A DNA stretch of 64,000 bases, taken from the NCBI RefSeq assembly GCF_029168945.1, contig NC_083604.1:10346812-10410811 (forward strand). The letters run 5' to 3'. Both the position numbers and the translations under genes were made by a program. The notes under the pieces are model-generated. The model was not told the origin of the DNA. It searched no databases and was given only the letters and a program-made list of their open reading frames with translations. How positions within the stretch are numbered: position 1 is the first letter of the stretch; every line of letters starts with the position of its first letter. The DNA is from Cannabis sativa (Eukaryota > Streptophyta > Magnoliopsida > Rosales > Cannabaceae). This document shows, in pieces, positions 13,631 to 25,255 of this stretch.

Positions 13631-13634
<4 letters not shown>

Positions 13635-13664
<30 letters not shown>
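13635..13664. repeat. (TA)n microsatellite
   Basis: Fifteen AT dinucleotides in AT-rich DNA. Confidence 0.9.
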
Positions 13665-13667
<3 letters not shown>

Positions 13668-14153
13668 TGTTATATAGTACTTTTAAAAGAGTTTAATAAT
13701 TATTCTCAAATTCCACTAGCTAGTTAGAACATATGAATATCATTGTACTTAATTGGTGCCAATGAATACAAAAGCCTGTATATCTGCATATGGGTATTAA
13801 GTAGTTATGTGCATGTAAATTATATATAAGTAAATTACCTTATGAACTAGTAAGTTACAATCAGTTAACTACAAACTAATATTCGGTTACAATGAACTAC
13901 ACTGGCCCGTGGGCTTATCCTCACAATGACTCAAGAAAACATAATTCAGTTATGATAAAAAATAAAGCACTACTACTTTTAAAATAATTTTTAATAGAAA
14001 AATATAATCGCAAAGAAATATGTAAATTATGTTTCGTTGTAAGATAATATGTAATTATATTCTTATTAATTGAATTATAATATTTAGTTGAGTACAAGAA
14101 TTTCATATATTATTTTAAAAAATTAAATTAAAAATACTTTTTTTTATTATATT

Positions 14154-14360
14154 TGTTGATATTGAAAAAGAAAACGGTTAGGAAGTTGGTTAGACATACA
14201 GTTAGGATTGTTCTGTTATAGAGTAATTAGTTGGTCAGCTCTTGTATATGAGTCGATATAAATACTTGTATCTGTAGCTAATAACTAATTAATTCAATGA
14301 AATAAAGATTCATTTTTCTCTTTTTTTTCTCAACTTCATCACTCTGTTTCTTAGCTCAAC
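14154..14360 (+). repeat. 5' LTR of the Ale-like copia element
   Basis: Begins TGTTGATATTG and ends just before the primer-binding site. Contains a TATA-like gatataaatactt (14254-14266) and an AATAAA (14302-14307), placed as expected for promoter and polyadenylation signals in a short LTR. The 3' partner is absent. Confidence 0.75.
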
Positions 14361-14375
14361 TTGGTATCAGAGCCG
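14361..14375 (+). other. Primer-binding site (tRNA-iMet type)
   Basis: ttggtatcagagcc is the standard plant copia PBS, complementary to the 3' end of initiator tRNA-Met. It lies directly after the LTR. Confidence 0.9.
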
Positions 14376-14388
14376 ATGGTGAACTTCC

Positions 14389-17300
14389 ATGGAAACCTAT
14401 TCCAGTGCTGCAGCTCTCCAGTCCGTTATTCCAACTACACTGTTCGTTCCACCACTGCGACTAAATCAAAACAACTATTTATTTTGGAGATCTCAAGTTC
14501 TTCTTGCAATTAGAGCACATGATCGTGAAGGAATTCTCCTCAATCAAAATCGGCCTTAGGCAAGGATTCACTAAGCTCCAGAATCCAAACCATGGTAAGA
14601 AATCCTGAAATCAATAGATGGATGCGTCTTGATCAGTTTCTTCTTTCTTGGTTAATATCAACTATTTTTTAATCAATGATCGGGCATGTGGTCAATTGTG
14701 CTACTTCCTCTGAAATCTGGAACACACTTGAGCAACTGTTTGGAACTGCATCTCGAGCTCGACAAATTCATCTAATGAACCAGCTTCAATCCACCAAGAA
14801 AGAATCATTGGCCATCGATGAATATCTACTCAAGATGAAGAATCTTACAGAGGGTCTTCGTGCTGCAGGAAACCCAATCTCGGATGAACAACTGATCTTC
14901 TATGTTCTTACTGGTCTAGGAACAGAGTATGAAGTTGTTGTTGTCAATCTGACCTCAAGAGACAATCTCACTCTTGCTGAGCTTCAGCTTATGCTCTAGA
15001 GTCATGAAATTCGAATTGAAGCAAAACAAGCTCATGCCACCATTGATCTAAATGGAGCCACAACCAATTATGCCTAATTCAAGAATAACCAATTTGGCCC
15101 TCCCACTGCCAATGGTCGTGGCAATTCAAACAACTCTCCAGGACGTGGAAGAGGATCCTATGGTGGTTGATCAACTAATGGTGGTGGCAGAGGTTATTCG
15201 AATGGCAATCAACCCATCTGTCAACTTTGTGGTCGAGCTGGTCACACGGTTCAGAGGTGTTACAGAAGGTTCAATATCATACAATGGCGCAGATGAGAAT
15301 GATACCACCTCTGGCCCCAACCAACCTCAAGCCCTTGTTGCTTCAACAGGCTACATTACAGATGAAGCTTGGTACCTTGACAGTGGTGCTTCTTACCATT
15401 TCACTCAAGACAATAACAATCTGCACCAGCAAAGCTCCTAAAAAGGCAAATAAAATATTGTTGTAGGTAATGGTTCTCCTCTCTCTATACATAGCATTGG
15501 TAATAGTACTCTTGCTGCTAGAAAATCTCTTCACCTTATAAATATACTTCATGTTCCAGCCATAACAAAAAATTTGATTAGTACCTCAAAATTTACTCAA
15601 GACAACAATGCCACTGTTGAATTTACTCCTGATTTGTGTTTTGCCAAGGACAATCAATCGAAGATTTCTCTTCTTCAGGGTGCCCCTAAAGATGGTCTTT
15701 ATCAGATAGCTCCCAACTTCACTCACACAACAATATGCCAATTCAGTACAATAAAGCACATGTTGGAACAAACATTACTTCTTTGTGTCAAGCTAATGTT
15801 ATGTCTACTTCCCAATGTAATAGCAATTCTGCTAATAATATTTTTAATTCTTGTAAAAATTCTTAGCTTGTATCATTGTGGCATAGTAGACTTGGCCACC
15901 CCAATCAACATGTTCCCAATAAAGTTCTCAACTTTCTCAATATTACTACCTCTGAAATGTCAATTTGTCATGCATGTCAATATGGAAAACTTAATCAATA
16001 TTCCTTTCATTCTTCTCAAAACAGTACTAATGCTCCCTTTGATATAGTTCACACAGATCTTTGGGGGCTATCTCCCCATCCTTCCCCTGAAGGTTTTATT
16101 ACATTTGTTTCATTGATGATTTTACAAAGTTTTCATGGACCTTTCCCCTTACTACAAAATCAGAAACCTCAAATGTCTTTAAACACTTCAATAACTATGT
16201 TGTAAAGCAGTTTAATACTAAGATAAAATTTGTGCAGACTGACTGGGGAGGAGAGTATAGACCCCTAAAACCTCTTCTTTATGATTTAGGTATCATCTTT
16301 AGACACCCTTGTCCACATACACACCAACGACAAGGACGGGTTAAGAGAAAACTTAGGCACATAACTGATATGGGGCTCACATTGCTTGCTCAAGCCAAAT
16401 TACCCTTATCTTTCTGGTGGGATGCCTTTGTTTCATCCACTTACCTCATCAACAAACTTCCCATACAGAAGAACCAATACATCTCTCCCTATGAGAACAT
16501 GTTTCACTCCAAACCAGAGCACAGTTCTTTTGAAAACCTTTGGTTGTGCATGTTTTTCTCTCCTAAGACCATACAATAAACATAAGTTTGATTTTAGAAC
16601 TTCAATGTGTGTTTTCTTAGGTTACAGTCCACATCATAAAGGGTATAAATGTTTGCATCCATCTGGTAGAATATACATTGCTCGAAGTGTCACATTTGGT
16701 AAATTATGTTTCCCTTAGTCGCAACTGTTCTCTACAAATTCCATCTCAACATCACCATGTTCTACTGTCCAATATATTTCTATACCATCTGATGTGTCTA
16801 ATCTTACCCAAAATCCCCAATACATTAGCATACACAACCAGTGCAGCAACTTGTACAACTAGTGCAGCAACCTGTGCAACAACCTACTTCCTCCCCTCAC
16901 ATGGCTCACACAATGCAGCAGCATGAGCCATATGTTCCTGGTCCATCCACTACAAATCAAGATCATCAACCTCCACCCACTGTCCATCACACTACTGCAC
17001 CCCTTCCCATTGTCGAAACTGCACCTCCAACAACATCATCTCATCCTATGACTACAAGATCCAAATTAGGTATTTACAAACCCAAAATTCTTGCAGCTGA
17101 GTTACAAAATTATGAGTGTTATCTTAAAGAACCTACCTCTCTTAAAATGGCCTTGAGTAATCCTTTCTGGAACAAGGCTATGGGAGAATAATATTATGCT
17201 CTTAAGAAAAATAACACATGGGTCTTAGTTCCCTATCATCATGGCATGCATGTTATAGATAACAAATGGGTGTAAAGGATAAAACTAAGGGTAGATGGTA

Positions 17301-17921
17301 CTGTAGAAAGACTAAAAGCTCGATTGGTTGCAAAGGGCTTTCAACAAACTGTTGGAGTAAATTATTTTGATACATTTAGCCTTGTTGTCAAAGCAAGCAC
17401 TATTCGAATAATGTTTACTCTTGCAGTTACTTATGGCTTGGAAATACAACAAATTGACATTAATAATGCCCTTTTAAATGAGGATTTAGAACCGGTGGTT
17501 TACATGCACAAACCACAAGGTTTTGAGGATCCTAACTATCCCACTTATGTGTGTCAACTAAAGGAAGGTTCGTATGGCTTAAGACAGGCACCTAAATCTT
17601 GGTATGATAAGCTCAAAAGTGCCTTACTTGCATGGGGTTTCACAAATTTTGTATATGATAACAACCTATTTTTTAGCAATCAAAATTGAAGTCTTCTTCT
17701 AATTCTGATATATGTTGATGACATTCTAATTACTCGTGCTAGCTCAAAGGTTGTTAGCAAAGTTATCAATGATCTACAAGCTAAATTTTCTTTGAAAACC
17801 CTTGGTTCAGTTAGTTATTTCCTCGGGTTTCAGGCACAAAGATCAGGTGACACTCTGTTTCTGTCTCAATATCAATATGCTATGGACATCCTAAAAAGAA
17901 ATAATATGGAAACACCGAAGT
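14389..17921 (+). pseudogene. Ale-like copia gag-pol polyprotein remnant
   Basis: The chosen start ATG at 14389 lies 14 bases past the PBS and opens METYSSAAAL. Gag (to ~15280) contains NNYLFWRSQV, a UBN2-type core (14676-14999) and a CCHC knuckle CQLCGRAGHTVQRC (~15219-15260). Protease has the active-site DSGAS (~15380). Integrase shows the zinc-region LWHSRLGHPNQH (~15870), CHACQYGK, DIVHTDLWG and TDWGGEYR. RT starts near 17200, with DINNALLNEDL and the catalytic YVDDI (~17710). At least eight stops and several frame changes, for example at 15000, 15068, 16206 and 17192, rule out function. After the YFLGF region (~17820) the homology ends mid-domain near 17921. Confidence 0.85.
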
Positions 17922-17964
17922 CTTTCATGGAAGAGTCTGTCAATGGACGGGAAGCGAATCGTTA
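17922..17964. other. Short remnant of a second LTR element, continued at 27636
   Basis: This 43-bp piece is separated from 27636 by the chromovirus and its TSD. Together they lead to the polypurine tract and LTR at 27761-28499. It does not read on from the copia RT, so an older junction (deletion or insertion) lies near 17921. Confidence 0.4.
17960..17964. repeat. TSD CGTTA of the chromovirus, left copy
   Basis: cgtta here equals 27631-27635, directly outside the two LTR ends. Confidence 0.9.
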
Positions 17965-18433
17965 TGTAACACCCTAAATAATCATGCACGCTATCCAAAA
18001 CACTTATGAAACCCTAATCCCCTAATCGGGATTACTAATAAAAATAGCGCAGAATTTAAACTTTTATATTAAACAGAAAGAAAATAAACTTGTAATATAT
18101 TTAAAGTTTTAAAATAGTTGGGATCCCAAAATATTTACAAACACTATTACAAGTCATTTCTTTCTAGCCGACCTAAACGACAAAATAGAATTCAAAAGTT
18201 CATCAATGATAGACCCTTAACTCGCTTGGTCTGATATGGCTTGAACATGTACATTCTTCGTCTTTCTCCTCAAACTCATGGTTGATCAGCCACTGACTTA
18301 CCCTTTCCTGCACAGTAGAGCACCCATGAGCCAAGCCCAGCAAGACAGTATACATCATAACAGATATAATATGCTCATTCACATATGTGTGTATAGCACA
18401 GACCTGATCATTATTTCATCATGCTCATTCATT

Positions 18434-18702
18434 TCTACGTGGCGTAAACCTATGTGTTGCGCTCACACATTTAATTAAATCTACATGACGTAGACCCACG
18501 TGTTACTCTCACACGTCTAAATACATTAAGGCCTTAGAAGTGGTTCATCTCGGTTATGAGTACCGAGTCCAACCTGATTATGCCTTGAGCGCATAATCCC
18601 TAAATCTCATTTCAATTAACATGACATGGCATTTATACACATATATCACTAGGGTAATAACCCTAGGCTATTAGACTGTTCCTATTAGGGTAATAACCCT
18701 AA
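18434..18702. other. Train of stem-loops in the chromovirus LTR
   Basis: Eight to nine hairpins in ~270 bases: tctacgtggcgtaaa (18434-18448; perfect as tctacgtggcgtaga in the sister LTR, 25747-25761), atgtgt/acacat (18452-18470), tctacatgacgtaga (18480-18494), acgtgt/acacgt (18498-18516), ctcggt/accgag (18549-18567), gattatgc/gcataatc (18576-18598), ctaggg/ccctag (18649-18666) and ttaggg/ccctaa (18685-18702). Loops are 3-7 nt. Same kind of structure as in LTR B but with different stem sequences. Confidence 0.8.
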
Positions 18703-19043
18703 TTTCGGTTACTAAACATTCATGCATATCATTCTAAATATAAGCGCCACTACGCATACTCTACGTGCTAATCACTATCTTACCTGTTGTCCCGCAAAGG
18801 CAGAGATTCCAAATCCCCGGGTGCTCCTGAACAGGTGCCGGTAATCCTAGTCACACAATTCGGGATTTTAACAAATAGGGTTAACCCCTGATTTCACATT
18901 CATAAAATATATTCATGGCATTTAAAATATAGATAATCACATAGAGCCTAAAACGAGCTTTCCAACGGTATAAAGAACTCCCAAAATGGCATCCCGAGTC
19001 AAAAGTTATGGCCAAAACAAAATTCAACATTTCCCGATGAACT

Positions 19044-19126
19044 CCAACCGGAATTCCGGTTGGAGCAGCCCTGAACCAACTGGAATTCCGGTTGGAGCAG
19101 CCCTGAACCAACCGGAATTCCGGTTG
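19044..19126. repeat. 32-bp palindromic module, three copies
   Basis: ccaaccggaattccggttgg starts at 19044, 19076 and 19108 (second copy with one change), with gagcagccctgaa as spacer. Each core is a perfect or near-perfect 16-20 bp palindrome centred on GAATTC. The sister LTR has only two (26322-26371), as has LTR E (62098-62150). Confidence 0.9.
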
Positions 19127-20346
19127 TCTGGGCAGAGAACACGAAAATTTTCAATCTTTAAACCTCCAAAACTTACTCAAATCTTCCCCAAACACTACCA
19201 AACTTTCTAGAGCATCATTATATGTCATAATAAACATATTCCACAACTTAAACACAATAATTTCACTAAGAATCAAAAAGTGCCATTAAAGCCCCAAGTT
19301 TGAGTTCCATGAACTCAAGCTTGCTTTTCACAACCAAAATCTCAATTTACTACTTACAGCAGCTAGCAAACATTAGAGGGTCAAAAACATATATCTCATG
19401 CATCCAAAATCCCACAATTTAGTTTGCATAAAAATCATAGAATTCAAACATGTTCATGGCAACATCACGCTCTTGAATAACAGCTTCAATCTCCTACAAT
19501 TTTAAATAACTTCCAGCCAAGAAAACAACTCATAAATACACGCTTCACCAGTAGAAAATATCCTATAATTAGAATCCATGCTTAACAACTAAAATCATGC
19601 CATTCTACACCAAGAATCACCAAAAATTCAACCCACATCAAGAACATGCAACTCTAAATTCCAAATCACTTCAGCTGGAGAATACCTCAATTCCAAGCCT
19701 AAAATTCTTCCAATTCCAAGCTCCAAAGCCAAGCAATACACTCACAAACTCAACAATTCATTTGAAGTTAAAGAAAGGGTTAGAGAGGGAGAGAGGGTTC
19801 GGTGGAGAGGGAGAAGCCACCAGAAAATTACATTTCATTTCATCAAAAATCAATTTTAATCAAACATAGTAATTAGGGGTCAAATGACCAAAATACCCTT
19901 AGGGCTTAAATACCCACATACACCCTCACAAGGGTAAAATAGTCATTCAATACTCAATTAATTTCAAATAAATTTTAGATTATCACTCATTAAATAAAAT
20001 TCCAAATAATCAATCCAATTTACATTTCGGGCCCGAACCCAATTCGGCCTGAAATTTCTGGTTGTGACTATACCGCGCTAACCTGTCAGAACACACCTGA
20101 AAAGACAACACAGACATACTATATAATAATATAGTTCTATTAAGTATGTAATTAAATTAATTTCATAATTTTACCCTTCTCGTGTCATAATTACCAAAAT
20201 GCCCCTAGCTCGCCAACGGGGTCTTTAATATATTAAATTTCATATAAAATCACATATATTGAACTATATAAATATATAATTCCTTCATTATACATAATTA
20301 TCTAGTTAGGGTTTTTCTAATCCATTTCTTAATTCCGGGTATTACA

Positions 20347-20362
20347 ATTACCCCCTCCTTAT
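20347..20362 (-). other. Polypurine tract of the chromovirus
   Basis: On the minus strand aaggagggggtaat lies directly before the 3' LTR; this is the plus-strand DNA primer site in reverse transcription. Confidence 0.85.
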
Positions 20363-20381
20363 AGAAATTTTGTCCCGAAAT

Positions 20382-21430
20382 TTACCTGAACAACTCCGGA
20401 TATTTCTGCTGCATATCCGTCTCGAGTTCCCAGGTTGCCTCTTCTAATTTACTGTTCCTCCATAGTACTTTCACCAGTGCCACTGTCTTGCTTCTCAAGA
20501 CTTTTTCTCTTTTATCAAGTATCTGCACTGGTTGTTCCTCGTATGACAAGTCCGGCTGAAGTTCCAATGCTTCATAACTCAGAACATGGGACGAGTCTGA
20601 GACATATTTCCGAAGCATTGAAACATGAAACACATTATGTACAACAGCCAGCGCTGGGAACCTATACGCTACTTGCCCTATCCTCTCAAGGAATTCGAAA
20701 GGTCCGATGAACCTCGGGCTAAGCTTTCCTTTCTTTCCAAAGCGTTTTAAGCCTTTCATCGGAGATATTCGGAGAAATACCATGTCCCCGACCTGAAAAT
20801 CAATATCTCGACGCTTTGGATCAGCATAACTTTTCTGCCTACTAAGAGCCGCGAGCATTCGCGCTCTAATCTTGTCAATTGCCTCACTTGTTTTCTGAAC
20901 AGCTTCGGGACCCAAGAACTTTCTTTCACCCACTTCATCCAAGTGAATGGGCGATCTACATTTCCTTCCATACAAAAGTTCATAAGGAGCCATCCCGATG
21001 GTTGCCTGATAGATGTTATTATAAGAAAACTCGATCACGGGAAGATACTTTACCTATGATCCCTCAAAGTCTAGTACACATGCCCGAAGCATGTCCTCCA
21101 AAATCTGAATGGTCCTCTCGGATTGTCCATCCGTCTGAGGATGGAAAGCTGTGCTGAACTTTAACTGAGGACCCATAGCTCGATGCAGACTCTCCCAGAA
21201 TCTCGATGTAAACTTCGGATCTCTATCCGACACAATGGACTTTGGGACACCATGCAGACGAACAATTTCTCTGACATACAACTCAGCATACTGGTCAATG
21301 GAGAAATTCGTCCGAACAGGTAAAAAGTGAGCAGACTTTGTAAACCTGTCCACTATGACCCACACAGAGTCAAATTGTCTCGTGGTTCTAGGCATACCTA
21401 CCACGAAGTCCATAGCAATATCTTCCCATT
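20382..21430 (-). pseudogene. Chromovirus integrase core and chromodomain
   Basis: Catalytic residues of the DDE integrase are seen: Asp in MDFVVGMPR (~21405), Asp in [12 protein letters not shown] (~21220) and Glu in [10 protein letters not shown] (~21125). After the core come GRKCRSP, the GPFEFL SH3-like segment, VHNVFHVSMLRKYV and a C-terminal chromodomain with KVLWRNSKLEEATWELE (~20420), which in this family steers insertion toward marked chromatin. An in-frame TAG (~21052) replaces the Trp usual in GSW, and another TAG (~21435) replaces the Trp of a KWED motif. Both fit G-to-A changes. The frame otherwise stays open to 20382. Confidence 0.88.
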
Positions 21431-21431
21431 T

Positions 21432-22976
21432 CTATTCTGTTATATTCAGTGGTTGCAGCAACCCTGCAGGTCGTTGGTGCTCAGCTTTCACTTGCTGACA
21501 TGTAAGGCACTTTGCAACATATTCAGCGATGTCATTTTTCATGCCTGGCCACCAGAACATGGCTTTCAGGTCTTGATACATCTTTGTCAACCCTAGATGA
21601 ACTGAATAAGGAGTCGTGTGAGACTCATCCATGATCTCTTTCTTGATGTTCTCATCCATGGGCACACAAATTTGATTCCCAAATCTCAACATTCCCGTTT
21701 CATCTACTGAGAAGTCACTAGCCTTCCTAGCCGAAACCTTAGCTCAGGTATTTATCGATTCCGAATCTTGCTTTTGTGCTTCTTTAATTCTCTCTAAAAG
21801 AGTGGATTGCAGGGTAATATTAGCCAATTGCCCCACAACCAACTCAATCTGAGCTCGAGTCATTTCATTAGCTAGTTGTTGGGAGATTTGCTTCATAGTA
21901 CTCAACTGACTCTGACCTTTTCTACTCAAAGTGTCAGCAACCACATTGGCCTTACCAGGATGATAAAGGATCTCACAATCATAATCCTTCACCAATTCTA
22001 GCCAACGCCTCTGCCTCATATTCAAGTCCTTCTGGGTAAAAAAGTATTTCAGACTTTTATGATCAGTGTATATCTCACACTTCTCGCCATAAAGGTAATG
22101 CCACCAAATCTTTAGCGCAAATACCACTGCTGCGAGTTCTAAATCGTGAGTAGGGTACCTCTGCTCGTACTCCTTTAACTGCCGAGAAGCATAAGCTATT
22201 ACCCTCTCAGCCTGCATAAGCACACAGCCGAGACCCTGTCTCGAGGCATCACAATATACCACAAACTTTTCCTTATCTGAAGAAAGAGTTAGTACAGGAG
22301 CGGTAATCAAGTGTTGCTTTAACTCCAGGAAACTTTTCTCACACCGATCAGTCCAAACAAACTTCTGGTTCTTTCGGGTCAGCTCCGTTAAGGGTACAAT
22401 AATCTTTGAAAAACCCTCAACGAACCGACGATAATAACCAGCCAAACCCAGAAAACTTCTGACCTTTGTAGCTGACTTCAGTACTGGCCAATCCCGTACA
22501 ACTTCAATTTTGGCCGGATCCACCATGATCCCATCTTAATCCGCTATGTGCCCCAAAAATGAGACACGAGATAACCAGAATTCACACTTTTTGAAGTTAG
22601 CATAAAGCTTGTGATCCCGTAATCTTTGCAAAACCGTTCTGAGATGCAACTCATGCTCTTCTTCTGTCTCAGAGTACACCAAAATGTCATCAATAAACAA
22701 AATCACGAACCTATCCAGGTAATCCTTAAATACCCAGTTCATCAAATCCATGAATGCCGCCGGGGCATTAGTGAGTCCAAAAGACATCACAAGAAATTCA
22801 TAGTGTCCATACCGAGTACGGAACGCAGTTTTTGGGATATCTTCCTCTCGAATTCTCAGCTGATGATAGCCTGAGCGAAGATCGATCTTGGAAAAGACCG
22901 TCTTCCCCTTCAGTTGATCAAACAGATCATCAATTCGAGGTAAAGGATACTTGTTCTTAATGGTAATCTTGTTCAA
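21432..22976 (-). pseudogene. Chromovirus reverse transcriptase, RNase H and integrase zinc domain
   Basis: RT palm motifs include [24 protein letters not shown] and the catalytic FIDDILVYS (22675-22705). RNase H follows, with [16 protein letters not shown] (~22230) and [12 protein letters not shown]. The integrase HHCC zinc region (21432-21692) contains the [19 protein letters not shown] part. Stops: TAA after GHIAD (~22534) and TGA after ESINT (~21741), the latter consistent with CGA to TGA at a CpG. In the whole element the polyprotein would be cut by the protease encoded just upstream. Confidence 0.9.
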
Positions 22977-24109
22977 CTACCGGTAGCCAATACACATTCG
23001 CAGGTTCCGTCTTTCTTCTTCACAAACAAAATCGGAGCACCCCAATGTGAGTAGCTCGGTCTGATGAATCCCAAATTCAGTAACTCTTGCAATTGTATCT
23101 TCAATTCCTTCAACTCAGCTGGAGCCATTCGGTACGGTGCTTTAGACACTGGATCCACTCCTGGAGCCAATTCAATAACAAATTCAATTTCCCGAACAGG
23201 TGGCAATCTCGGCAAATCTTCTGGAAAGACATCAAGGAACTCGCATACCAATCTTATATCCTCAGGCCCTGATGTCACAGGTTGGCTGGTGTCCACTGCA
23301 GTAACTATGAACCCCAGGCAACCTCTACCAATCAGGTCTTTAGCTTTCAACAGTGATATTCTCGGTATGCGTGCCCCCTGAACCTTACCCACGAACACTG
23401 CTGGGTTAGCACTATCGGGTTCGAACACCACCATCTTCTATTTACAGTCAATCATCGCTCCATACTTAGACAGAAAATCCATTCCCAGGATTACGTCAAA
23501 ATCAGATAATTGCAACTCAATTAGATTAGCGGCCAACTCACAACCGTCAATCCAAAAAGACAAGGACCGAATCCACCTTGTGGACACTATCAGATCTCCC
23601 GAGGGTAATAGGGTTCCAAACCCCGAAGCATAAATATCACATGGCTTATGTAAACTTTCTATCACTCTACTCGATACATATGAATGAGTAGCTTCCAAAT
23701 CAAATAACACAATATATGCACAACCATTAATAGATAACTGACCTGTCACAACTGACGGACTAGCATCAGCATCTGCCTGAGTTATTGTAAAAAGTCGGCC
23801 CGGGTTCTGAGCAACATTCTTCTTAGGCTCTTCTCTCTTGGCTTGGGGACAATCTCTGATAAAGTGGCCCACCATGCCACACTGGAAACATGCCTTGGCT
23901 CGGCACTCACCAAGATGATGCTTCTTGCATTTCAGACATTCTGGATATGATCGGAATGAGGACCCGCAACCCTGACGGCCACCTCTGTTTCCCCAAAACT
24001 TTCTATTTCTCCCTAAAGCTTTGGAAGCCTCAGCCTTCTGTTTGTGCTCAGGGTTGCCACTGTCGGTCCCCTTACTGACATTACCACTAGTAGGAGGGTT
24101 TGATGCCAT
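22973..24109 (-). pseudogene. Chromovirus gag C-terminus, protease and start of RT
   Basis: The CCHC knuckle CFQCGMVGHFIRDC (23850-23891) ends gag. Protease follows: the active-site triad region reads FDLEATHSYVSS (~23700) where family members have an Asp-Ser/Thr-Gly-Ala motif, so the catalytic loop is mutated. A TAG at ~23436 and a frameshift near 22990-23010, after VKKKDGT, interrupt the lead into RT. Upstream the frame overlaps the gag frame at 24013-24273, showing another frameshift near 24110. Confidence 0.85.
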
Positions 24110-24945
24110 GGCGGCTCCTTCATTACTTGCTGCTCGGCCTCCTCAGTAATTAAGGCCAAGTCTACCACTCTCTTATACAGAGTTTCATGTGATGTGGTAA
24201 TCTTCAAGTCCCGACTGATCGTAGCATTCAGTCCTCGAACATACTTCTGCTTTCTGGTGAAATCTGTAGGCACCAGATCACATCAAAATTTAGATAACCG
24301 ATCGAATTCCAGAGTATATTCGGCCACAGACATTTTCCCCTAAGTCAACTTCATAAAATCTTCTTGGTGTGAAGTCCTTACAGCCACATTATAGAACTTT
24401 TCCTCAAACAGTTTCTTGAACTCTTCCCATGTCATCACACTGGCATCTCGAGTCTGATTCGCTGTATCCCACCAGACGCGGGCATGATCTTGAAACATAA
24501 AGGCCGCAAAATTCACGCTTTCAGTTCCTGTCACCCCCATATTATCGAGGATACGGGTAACAATGCTCATCCACTGATCGGCCTTAATAATATCAATGCC
24601 TCCCGAAAAAGCTGGAGGTTGCAGCTTCACAAACCGCTCGAACACAGAGTCCCAGTGCGGCATAATATACCCTTGGTTACCCACCACTGGCACAGGAGCT
24701 GGTGGTAACCCTTGATTAACTGGGGCAGCTTGTTGCCTTAAACGTTGCAACTCTTCCTCTTGATGAAGTATGACACTTCGCATTTCATGAAACATCTGCT
24801 GCCAGTCAGCAGGATGATTAGCATTAACAGCCCCCGCATTATCCCCCGGATTCTGCAGAGGTGGAGGCAGTGCTGGTGGATCGGTTCGGGTAACCCCGGG
24901 CTCTACTGGCTCACCCCGTGGTCTGGATGATTGTGGAGGGTCCAT
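24110..24945 (-). pseudogene. Chromovirus gag (capsid)
   Basis: The likely start is the ATG at 24945 (MDPPQSSRPRGEP), typical for Tekay-type gag; the open frame runs further upstream to 25068 but that part looks like leader. Proline-rich N-terminus, then the Retrotrans_gag core with ADQWMSIVTRILDNM, FQDHARVWWDT and WEEFKKLFEEKFY. Stops at ~24338 (TAG, where Gln is usual in KLTQG) and ~24280 break it. Product would be the capsid protein of the virus-like particle in the cytoplasm. Confidence 0.88.
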
Positions 24946-25255
24946 TACTAGTACCCCTATAATCAACAACCCCAGCGAGTTAAGCACCACTACCACACTT
25001 ACGCACTTAATGCCGTAAACCCTAACTCTTCTATTTAGCTCATACATATTTACATAAACAAATAGCATTTATTGCATGGCATCACATAACACATACATAC
25101 TCTAGATGCTTACATACTGCCTGAAATGGAAAGCGGTAAACAGATGATCACACATACAGTCAAGTATTTACACTCAATACTTACTGCACCATGAGTCGAG
25201 CTTATCTCTGACGACGAATGTACATGTTCGGCCAGTCTACAGGAAGTTTAAAAAC

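Larger units (their letters stand above)
10802..14153. other. AT-rich stretch with a diverged direct repeat, no clear gene
   Basis: No recognisable domain in any frame. Contains a direct repeat (11534-11646 and 12614-12724), a 40-codon basic ORF (11690-11812) and a (TA)n run (13635-13664). 11940-12180 carries several gcaact/gcaactataaa phrases like those in the untranslated and intron sequence of the MULE at 32-42 kb, so part of it may be a worn MULE relative. Confidence 0.35.
14154..17921 (+). mobile_element. Ty1/copia element, Ale-like, decayed and lacking its 3' end
   Basis: Has a short 5' LTR (14154-14360), a tRNA-iMet primer-binding site and the copia order gag, protease, integrase, RT. 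Coding similarity stops abruptly near 17921 within RT, so RNase H and the 3' LTR are missing. A short LTR (~207 bp) and a compact gag with one CCHC knuckle favour the Ale lineage, but this was judged by eye. No TSD can be given because the 3' end is gone. Confidence 0.85.
17965..20346 (-). repeat. 3' LTR of the chromovirus (LTR C), 2382 bp
   Basis: TGTAACACCC to GGTATTACA on the plus strand. Nearly collinear with 25277-27630 but 28 bp longer: it has one more 32-bp palindromic module (19044-19126) and one more agggtaataaccct hairpin (18685-18702), and lacks a block present in the other LTR near 26900-26955. On the element's strand a CT-rich leader and an AGGTA-type donor-like site follow the start. 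Small ORFs in it (for example 19597-19869) are not conserved and look non-coding. Confidence 0.93.

Noticed and set aside
14361..14375. Sequence complementary to tRNA-Met (also at 56255 and 25256) as tRNA genes
   Set aside because: Only the ~13-17 bases of a primer-binding site are present, next to LTRs; no tRNA fold.
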